From Membranipora membranacea (Eukaryota; Bryozoa; Gymnolaemata; Cheilostomatida; Membraniporidae): 64,000 nt of DNA. The stretch's first letter is position 1. Each line of letters starts with the position of its first letter. The notes under the pieces were generated by a model, which searched no databases, was not told where the DNA came from, and saw only the letters and a list, made by a program, of their open reading frames with translations. Of this stretch, positions 11,831 through 21,800 are shown piece by piece. Location of the stretch: assembly GCA_914767715.1 (NCBI GenBank), contig OU612072.1, positions 14,508,001 through 14,572,000 of the forward strand, written 5' to 3'. Position numbers and translations under genes: made by a program.

Positions 11831-12894
11831 AATTTGCCTGCATGCAGAGTTGCTCCCCCTCCAGTCATTTTTTTCAAACTTATTATTCAAAGTTCTAGCA
11901 TTTCTTTCATCATAAATCATAAGTAGTATTTGATATATCTGATGACAAGTTAGACCATCGGCAAATTAGTACAATCCCTTTCCTTTTCTCCGCCTCCAAC
12001 AGCCTAGTCCACTTTGCTATTGGGTTTGGCGTGAATAAAACAAATCTTCTCAAGTTGTGCACCATGATTATTCAGCTGATAATACTTTAGAAAACATACT
12101 TGACAACCTATTTGGAACTCAAAATGGAGTAGTTTGTATCTGATATCTGAGAGGAACACACTGAGTACTCATGAGTATGATAGCGTGTTCCACACACAGC
12201 TCACTATGGGAAGATAATGCACAAATTGGAAAAGTATGTGCTTACATTATTGCATCTTATTATAATTTTCAGTACAACTTGTTTTCGACATTGAATATGA
12301 TAATATATTCACTTTCTTTCAATGCTTCCTTTAAATGGACAGCCATATAAAAAATACCCACCGTGTAAACTACGTTTTACATACACCGTATTTATTTTCA
12401 GACTATCTCCATTCTTTGATAATAATGATAATATGATAAAAATAAAACAATAGTTATCAACAGTCCTCGTAGAAAGACAGCCTTCCACCAAAAAGTGTGA
12501 AACAAGCCGGCATTCAAAGTTGTAATCACACAATCAATATAGTTAGGACCTTTACAATTTTAACTTTTGTGTGAAATCACTTGCAAAGTACTGGGCATAT
12601 CTCGTACCGCCATAATTAGACAGCACAAAATTCCGACACAGAATAATAAGTCCGGATGCCTCATACCCAGGGCACTGACATTGTCTACATCATCGGTGTT
12701 TACCTTTCCTTACTTTGGCAAGAGGACAAAGGAACTTGTATCCAACTAATCCATCTAGCATGTAACAATATCCACTTGTGGATGATCACTACCAGAGCAG
12801 TTTCTTTGTACGTGTTTGTTTAGAATCACAAAGTGGCTGCCAATTTATCGTAGTAAGTTTGTATGGGCACAGAAATGGTCCTTTAGCGGTTTGG
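11831..12894. other. Intergenic, between the 5' side of the caspase-like gene and the 3' end of the Myb gene
   Basis: No gene recognised. It should contain the 3' untranslated region of the minus-strand Myb gene (starting at 12894) and possibly the missing 5' exons of the caspase-like gene. A minus-strand AATAAA (plus TTTATT near 12389) is a candidate poly(A) signal for the Myb gene about 500 bases past its stop. Confidence 0.45.
12700..12735 (-). pseudogene. Remnant copy of the last Myb exon's 3' end
   Basis: On the minus strand, TACAAGTTCCTTTGTCC followed shortly by CAAAGTAAGG resembles the 3' end of the exon at 12916-12950 (TACAAGTACCTTTGTCC...CAAAGTAAGA), including the donor-like site. 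No Myb helices can be read upstream of it, so it looks like a decayed partial duplicate. Confidence 0.45.
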
Positions 12895-15800
12895 TCAACC
12901 TTCATCTTTTCTTACTTTGACAACGGGACAAAGGTACTTGTAGATATAGGATTTCCTCTTTTTGAGAGAAGCCCAATGATTTCTTATACTGTCTGTAGAT
13001 CTGTGTGGGAGATGAGTTTGTATCTGTGCATAATCTGGTGTCTGGCCTTTACTCATGTATCTGTCAAAAAGGATAAGTCCAATGAATTCATCGGAATAAA
13101 CTTTGTAAAAGCGAAGATGCTGAAAGAAGAGGTATACACTCGAGGCTGCTGGGGGCTGGAACAATCAACCTTGCAAGCTCCCCCAATGGGATTCGAACCC
13201 ACAACTCTTGCCGCACTAATCGCCTGGCAGTGAATAGCAAGCGTGCTAACCGATTTCACCATCTCACCATCCCATAAAAAAGAATGGGTTGATGGCGCTA
13301 ATTAGCATGCCCGCTATTCACTTCTCAGAGTTGTGCTCTCTCGTCCCATAGCTCATTCCACTCCACCATTGCCACAAATTTAAATCAACAAAACTTAATC
13401 ATAATTAACTGTCTGACTATAACATGGATCGGTCTTTGGGTAGTGTTTAACACATCTGCACAGAAATTTGTATGGCCAAGCTAGAGGATCAGATGACAAG
13501 CAAAATATTAACATACTTAAAATGTCTTTACAAGCTTTGCTGCGTGGAGGGGGAGGGTAGTGTTATCTGTCAACAGTGACAGCCTAACAATCACATAGCG
13601 ATTGACACATTTTCAGGTTTGAGGATTTGTATTAAACTCCTTTCCCCCGTTATTGCGACAGGTTTCTTTCACAACCCTCCCCTACCAAAGAACTCATACC
13701 ACATATTGCCACGCTGCTGTTGTGTTTTATTTTTACTCACCCTTTGATAAGACTGTATAATATCTTATCATCATCTAAAGTCCACTTATAACCAGCACCA
13801 TGCACTGTGACTATGGATGTGTCTCCCACTGAGTGAGTATCTGTGATGGAGAACGGTGATTTGTGGATTGTAATTGAATCTGATTGATTGGCTAGGGTGG
13901 TCTCTGATTGGTTGACGTTGATGGACTCTGATTGGTCAGTCACATTCGTCTGTGATTGTTTGATCACTGTGGGCTGTTTTCTGAGGTTTCTTGTACGTTC
14001 TGGAGATTTGATTTGGTTATTTCTAATCTTTTTAATGGGCACGAATGATTTATTGATTGGTGCGACTGTTGATGCAACTGATTGGTTGATAGAGCTATGT
14101 GCCATTGCAAAATGATCACCTGCAGAAGGGCTCTTCTCATCCCTAAAAATATAAAAAATGCAAACAATGAAGACAATAAACTGCAAATGATGCGGATATC
14201 AGTCAGAGGTGACACAACTATGGTACTACACTCAAATTATCTTTCAAAGAGGTAGGATGGTCTGGAATGATACGTAAAGAAGATGGCTAGATTCTGAAAG
14301 TAGCTTACAGACCACAGCCGTTTAATGTGATGATGCTCTGAACACAAGTTGTTTCAAAAAGTTTTTAAAACTTACGCTTTGAGAGAATATTGAAGGTAGG
14401 CTTTTTTCTTGCGCATTTTGGACCAGTGGTTTCGTATACTGTCGATAGAGCGGTATGGGAATGCTTTGGATACCTCTTTGAAATCTATTTCCATTTTCGT
14501 CTGCATATATCTGTAAAACAATACAGAGAGTCTAACATGAACTCACAATGTGCTAAGATCACTGTAGTTCTCTCAAAGAGAGAATATCAATTCATTGGGA
14601 CAGGAAATAAATGAGGAGGCAACTCTAAAATACAATCACTAACATCCAAGTCATTCAAATTAAATGCACTGGAAACCTTTATCAATTCGTTATTCTTTTT
14701 TCTCCACCGTGGCCCGTGACAAGGCTAGAAATAATTGACTAGAAAATGAATACCTTTTCTTACGAATATACCCTCTGGATAACTGCTAGGAATGTTAAGA
14801 TCATGTAGTCAGGTCAGATATCTCTCAACTGCTAAGATTAGCTTGAGAGTAGAGTTCGATTCGGATTTTAGAAATTTGATTAATATCTACTAGAGCTAAT
14901 CTATATGACCTGATGCCTGATTATGCCTGTCCAAAACGCTTCAATAAAGGTTGTTAATGCCTCTTCAACATGTCACCTATACCACGGCGACCGGATCGGG
15001 GCAACACAAGTTTAAGAACTCACGGAGACACTAGATTATACAGTTTTCTATCCTCGTGGAGAGTCCATTTATAACCTTTACCCCAGTAAGCTGATGCTCC
15101 TGTAGGTAACTCGCTATCATCACTACTCTCATCTACATACCTGAATAACCAAGTAAATATACATAGCTGAGAATTCACACTCTCAGGTGTCATATACATG
15201 GCTGAATTGAAGAGAGCATATGTAATATACACTGAGATAACAGAGCAAACTATTAACATGTATGTCTTTGATCTTTAGAGTCAATTTAGTTTGAGTACCT
15301 AACATGTTTCTGCCTCTTATTATTGAGATAAGCCACGGGTTGTCACACCAATGTCCCTCTGATGGTACTCATGCTAAGTGAATTAATTCAATATCTATCG
15401 CTCAGAGATATAAATGCAATAGTGTATCACGCCATCAGTGTGTATGCAATTATGTGGAGAGTTTATAAAGTATAAAGTTTTGGGGTAATGAAATTTAAAG
15501 CACTGATCGAGTGTAGCTTTTACCAGTGTACCAGCAATGAGCTGTCGAGATAATGCAATACAGTGTTACATCACTCTGTTCTCAGGCTAGTCTCAGACTA
15601 GCTTATCCCTGTAGAGACAGTGATGCTGACTTGTATTAAGGACTACCCAAAGACCAAAACATGTTATGATAAAGTCATGTCAAATTTGCATGGTATAACA
15701 ATTCAACGCATGAAATATTGATGGTGGAAAGGGTGACTTCCATAAGGGAAGGTAACTCACATTCTAAATTTTGTTTAACATTTAAATCTGACAACTTTAT

Positions 15801-18800
15801 CATAAGTAACTGCCTGACTATAACATGATTTGGTTTTTGGGTAGTCTTAAAGATAAACAAATTACTAAGAGGGGGAAATTAAAATAATTTTTACAAACCT
15901 ACGGGATTGTGCAAACTTACCCCCCATCTGTTACACTGTAAGAGTAATATTTGATGGCTGGGGAGTTGTCCCCCTTTTCTCCTGAGATCGGTGAGGTATT
16001 TCCAGTTTCTCTAACTTCTTCAGAGGCCTGACCTCGTTTAGAGGCTGTTTAACGAAGAAAAACACAATGGTGATCTGTAAGAATCGCTGTCTCAGCCTAA
16101 AGACTGAGAAATAAATATATTCTACCTTGTTTTATCACTTAAATGACACAAGTTTATGTTCGGCTGTTAACCTTCATTAGCTTGGCAGCTTCCCAAAAGT
16201 ATAAGATATGCTGATATTCCATTAGGTCATATTTGAAGTAAAGAAAGCAATTGTTCTTGGCGCTCCGTTTGGCCAAGGAGAATTCCCCTTGGTTAGGAAA
16301 ATTATTAAAGTGACAGTCCTACTAGGCCGTGTGTGGTATGGTTTTTTAAGATCTCAGGCTGAAAAGTCATTAGGGCATATGAAATAAAACAGCCTGTGAA
16401 CCTAATAGCAGTGAAACTGCTGCAAAGTTTGAAAATTGGGACCAAAGTGGATCATAGTGATTTATTGCCTCCCAGTGACCACTATGATCTACTATGATCC
16501 TTGCTAAAATACTTGAAAAAAAACTAATTGCTCTTTTCTACAATTTTCATTTTTTTCAAATTTTTATTTGCCCTATGAACTCACAATATTTGATTTACTG
16601 GGGTAATATATCCACTTTTCTAATAGGACTGACCCTTTAACCAATGCTTAGAGTTTAGGATACTATCTATGCCATTTTGTCAAGGTTTGACCCGGTGATG
16701 GGAGGGATAAATTTAGTGTGGCCACTTGATGGGTTTGGTATTGTCAATTACATCTGAGACACTGGACTTACGCTATGCTGTCTTACCTTTGCCAACAAAC
16801 TCCTGAGTGGCTGTCCGGTTAAAGCCAATAGTAGCTGGCCTATTACGAGTGTTCCCAGGCTTTCTAGAAGATGTAGATGTTGATATCGGTGATGGACGTG
16901 ATGTGAATGCTTCTCCTTCAGGTGTTACAACGAGCTGAAGAAACTGATCGCTGCTTAGAGTCCACTCAGGAGAAGATTGAGAATCCTGGTCTCCAGGGCT
17001 CTGAGCTGTCACCATTGTAGGTGTAGCAAAGGAATGACCTTCGGAGCTCTGTTCACTCAAACTTGTGGGACCTCTTCTTCGCTTTGGCGATGGTGATGAC
17101 TGTCCAGTTGACCTTGCAGCTTCAGATCTGACTTGAGGAGAGCTGCGGAGACGTTCGGACTGTTCACTGCGGATATCTTTGAGCGGTCTACTGGCGGGAG
17201 ATTGAGATAAGCTCTGTTTGGTGAGCGAACTTCTTGATCGGGTAACAGGGCTTCCCACTGCAGAAGACACAAGAATCGGTTCATTAAGGAGTTCATGCAG
17301 AGCATCAGGCAGCTGTACCCTAGGGGAGGTCCTCTTACTGATGACTCTTGTCGAGCGTTTCTGAGCTCTGTCATCGATATGTTTGCTGACTGGAGAAGAC
17401 TTGTTTTCAATTTGCATACTGGCCTCCGTCTGTAATCTTGTATTCTCAGTCGGCGAGGTGCTGTCTTTGACTGTTTTCAGTGATGCCTTCCTTTGAAACA
17501 CTGTGTTTATAGGGAGATTTTTATTTCTGGGTCTTAATTTGATCAAACTCTTTTTAAATTGCGAGAGTTTAGCTTTTTTTTTCTTCATCAACAAATTCAA
17601 TTTGCTTCCCTTAGAGTTTTTTCTCTTATGTAATAGAGCAGGCTGTCTCTTAGCTGGACAAGATGACTTTGCTTCTGATGATTTTGAATTACTCCTAATG
17701 TTATCAGGATCTGTCTCTATTTGATTAGGAGTTGTCTGCTCTTCCTCCACGGGTGTTCCTGCTCTGATAATAGCTAAACAGAAAATGGCAATTACATGTA
17801 TCAATATAACTATGACTATATGTAGTTACATCAGCAGGCCTTACAGCATAAAGGATAAAAGGGTTAAGGGATAACATCGCAAGTCTGTCTCTGCCCTGTC
17901 TCAGTTTGCAGGCAGGTCAGAGCACACTTGGGGCGTCAATTGAGCCAAGTTATAGGTAGACCGCAGAGGGATTCAAGCCCAAGACCTCCAAAGCTTGCAC
18001 GTTTGAGGGCAGGCGCTCTAACCAACTGAGCTACCTCCTACCCCACGTCATGTCCCTGATGGTAATGGGCCAGTCAGACAAGTACCCTGCTTTAGTAGAT
18101 GGTGTTATCATAATGATCCGGCACAACCACCAGTCGTGCTTCAGCAAATATAAACACAAAAATCCAAGTGACATCAAATACCCTAGAAGAGTAAATGTTA
18201 GCTTTGTTTTAATGTTAGCTAACAGTAAATTTAAGCTAGATGGTTGGCTATATAAAGCAAAAAAGGCTATCCTCAAATTTAGCAGTTTCATGCATAGCAA
18301 TGGCAAAATTTATTTCTTTTCCAAATACTTTAAAAGCTCACTTCACTTTTGCTCCAAGCAATTACACAGACAATAAATCAAGCAAATGAATCATCTAGGA
18401 CCTAGGTTACACCAAGGAGTTACACTGCGTAATGTGTCTTTAGAGCATATACTGACATTTCAGCTGTTCTACCTGCATTTTGTGAAGGACTGGTCACCGT
18501 TGGACTTGACACTGTATGACTTTCTTCAGCCGGGGGAGCATCAGCCTTCTTCAGACTTTTTTTTGAGGTAGTTGTAGATTTCCTGTTCGATTGTCTCTTC
18601 GATCTCTGTACCCTTAGACTTCTGCCACGGTTCCTTGGTCTTAGTCTATGCAAGCTAAGCTTATACTGTGACTGTTTACTGTTTGTCTTTTTGGTTTCTT
18701 TCGATATTTTTCTTGGTTGTGACCTTCTTGTGTCAGACTTCTTTGGATCTGCCTTGGTACTAGTAGCCTTGTCTCCCGAGATAAGTTCTTTAACCGGTGG

Positions 18801-21800
18801 CCCTTCTTGGTTTCTTGAAATAGATTTTGTCTCTGCAAATATTTTAGACTATATTTATACCAGACTTAACGAGACAAGCAATTGCAGTCAGTGAAAACTG
18901 TTCAAGCAAAGATATCAATTAGCTATTTTAGAAAATCTCAATATTAATGGTACTTGTTCATTAGAGGGTTTTGATTATCATGTGTCACAAACTGAAAATC
19001 AACAACCCGGTAGATTGTTGGTGAGTTATCCATCGACCATGCAACACAGGGTATCAAATGATTTGATTAATGAAATCAAATCGTTATTATTAACAGAATT
19101 AAATACCGAGGAAGATTTCGAAGTTACTCCCTCATAGACTACAAAAGGACAACTCCTCAATTAGAACTTCAAATAAACACAAAAGAAGAGTATATAATGC
19201 CAAACAGAAAACAGCATGTTCCACTAAGATTTCTGTTAATAGATTACCGCCTGTGTTCACTACGTTAGATGGGGTTTACAGAGATCAAGTAAATAGGTTG
19301 GGGGAAAGTTAACTAGGCATAATCTCGAGCTTTTATTAAAAGGCAAACCCATACTGACTCTCGTGATCTGACTGGGCATGTAGCTCACTGATAAACTAGG
19401 CTAAAATTACCACAAAGCAGGTGTCGTAAGGCTATGTATGCATCATGCGTGACTTGAATTTGCGCACGTGCAAGAACAATGAGTTTAGTTTGGGTTCTGA
19501 TTGCAACTTTTGAAAGGGAAAATGGAATATCCATTGCATAAACTGTCAATCAAAATCAGCTAATAATGACAAGAGAGGATAACTATTAATAACAAATCTG
19601 CACGCTTTGGGGAGTATGTCACCAGAGCAGGTAGCCAATCAGATGGCTTCGGAATTCCGAGACTCAATTTTGCAGAGATCAGCTCATGCCCAGAGCTGAG
19701 CATGCGCAGAATGAGGCAAACCTTTCCGCCTGCCAATATTACTCATATAAAGTATGATCACAGTTCCCATGACATTATGCTTAAAAGATTCATCCTTGAA
19801 ACACAAGTGGTAAGTCTTAAGACCACTTACACAAATTAATTGTTCAGATGTCCGAAAATTCCTCTCATCAGATCCCTTATATCAAACTTACCTGGTAAAT
19901 CAGGAAAGTGAGTCTTGTCAGCATCTGCAGCGGTTCTGAACGTGGTGTCTTTTCTAGGGCTTCTTCTGAGTTCTGAAGTGCTGGCGTTGCGTTTAGTTTG
20001 GTCAGCTGCACAAGAAAAAAGAAGTATATGGAATTGATTTAGTGATGTTCTTTATGACATCAAGCAGTCTTCTTGACGACCTATACACCTAGGTCATTAA
20101 CATCCTCAACAAGCAAAAGTCATGTTGCCAAATTATAAGGTACAGACAGCTAACATCACATGGCCGCGTGTGTTGGTGGTTTGTCCAATAGAAACCCTGT
20201 GGACTATAACAAAACAATTGAGCAGTTGCAGTTGAGTTCTTGAATTCCCAACGGTCGGTCGGGCAGGGCAGGAGTGTGATTTTCAGCAAAAAGTGTTCTC
20301 AAATCAATGACAGGGAGTCGAGCATGAATCAGAGTTGGTTTTCTACCTGCATTTCCAGTTGACTTCCTGGGGCTTTGACTGAGAGACATCATACACTCTT
20401 TTGTCCCTTCAGTTGTTGGTTTATCCGGACTGATGTAGTGTGATTTTCTTGGATTAGGCAGAGTTTGATTTGTAGGCTCAGATTTCCTTGGACTGCGCTT
20501 TAAAACAGGTTGTAAGTTCAGTGCTGGTGCACTGGGACCCTGACTGACTGGAGTTAGTTTTCTGGGACTACATCTCACATTGTCAAAGCTCAGAACTCTT
20601 TTAGGAGATTTCTGTTGACTTTTACCATCATCCGCAAAGTTTTTCTCTGTAGTTTTCCTAGGTGATTTCCTTGGAGTTTTCTTTTCTGTCACTTTGACAT
20701 CCGATTTTGAGATGTTTACAGTTACAGTTTGATTGTCGACAGATCTACCTTCCTCGTGAGCTGGACTATGAACAGGCTCGTGATAGGTGAAGTAGTTGTT
20801 CAGTATTTCAGAAATGGTCATATAACTTTGTCCATCATCTGTTTGATCCCCACAGTCACAGAGGATAATTGGTCGGGGAGAATAGTTTGGTGAACTAAAA
20901 ACAGGTTTACATACTATACAAGGCAATGTGGGAGTCTTTCATTTAAGTACAGCCAAAATCACTATCAGATCACTCACTCATTGACACAGCAAAACATTTA
21001 AGAGGCCTCGTTCTCGAATTGCCCAGAGCTAGATGGAATATATTCTGAGTAAACAAGCTGGGAACAGCTTTTCAAATTGAAAACCAAATGAGCGATAGTT
21101 CTTAGCGAAATGATACGTTAATTTGCTTCGAAAAGCATTACTCAATATAATTTGACAACTCCTAGGCTTAATAATTAGTTTTGGCATTATTAAAGGACAA
21201 GAGCTTGGTGATGACGGAGTTTGCCATGTAGGGCATTCCTCGGATAAATGAATATTGATCGGTACTTCTCTTTCATTTGTTTTTTTCACTCTTTTAATCT
21301 TTTGAGATACTTTATTTCAACATCGAGTCAGCGTAATATATAATCAGCTAACCTGGAATCAACAAATGATGTGTCCTTATTATTCAATGATATGCCTCGA
21401 ATGATGTTAGTCAGATCATCGGCAGGATAATCCTGCAATAAAGTACTTCACTGTTTTAATATACATGATAATCTACCAGGGTATGGTTACCAGTTCATGA
21501 TATAAATGCCTCCATTAGAATGGATGTGTTTTAGTTTTACTCTGTTCTATTGGGTATAGAGTAAAAATTCAACGCGGGTAAATTATTCGAAATTAGGAGT
21601 TGTCTTCTACCAATCCAAGTGTTGACAACTTTGACTTCTTACCGATATTTAATCTGATTGGAATTCAACAATGAATTGAGAGAGGCCCTGATATATGAGT
21701 AAGCTTGATCGAATTACAGCCCATCAACCTTATCAGTCTTTGCTAACCTGTTGTTTGTGAGATATGAGTTGTCCGCTCTCAGTATCAGATAGTATATAAG

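Noticed and set aside
13737-14215. Plus-strand and alternate minus frames over the Myb exon
   Set aside because: They are shadows of the exon 14142-13741, whose frame is fixed by phase agreement on both sides.
17955-18042. Functional tRNA gene
   Set aside because: The D-arm and box sequences are good, but the anticodon arm and length do not fit a cloverleaf; kept only as a tRNA-like sequence.
20204-20346. Extension of the SPRK exon beyond 20347
   Set aside because: The frame stays open for 47 more codons, but only the donor at 20347/20346 gives the phase needed by the next exon.
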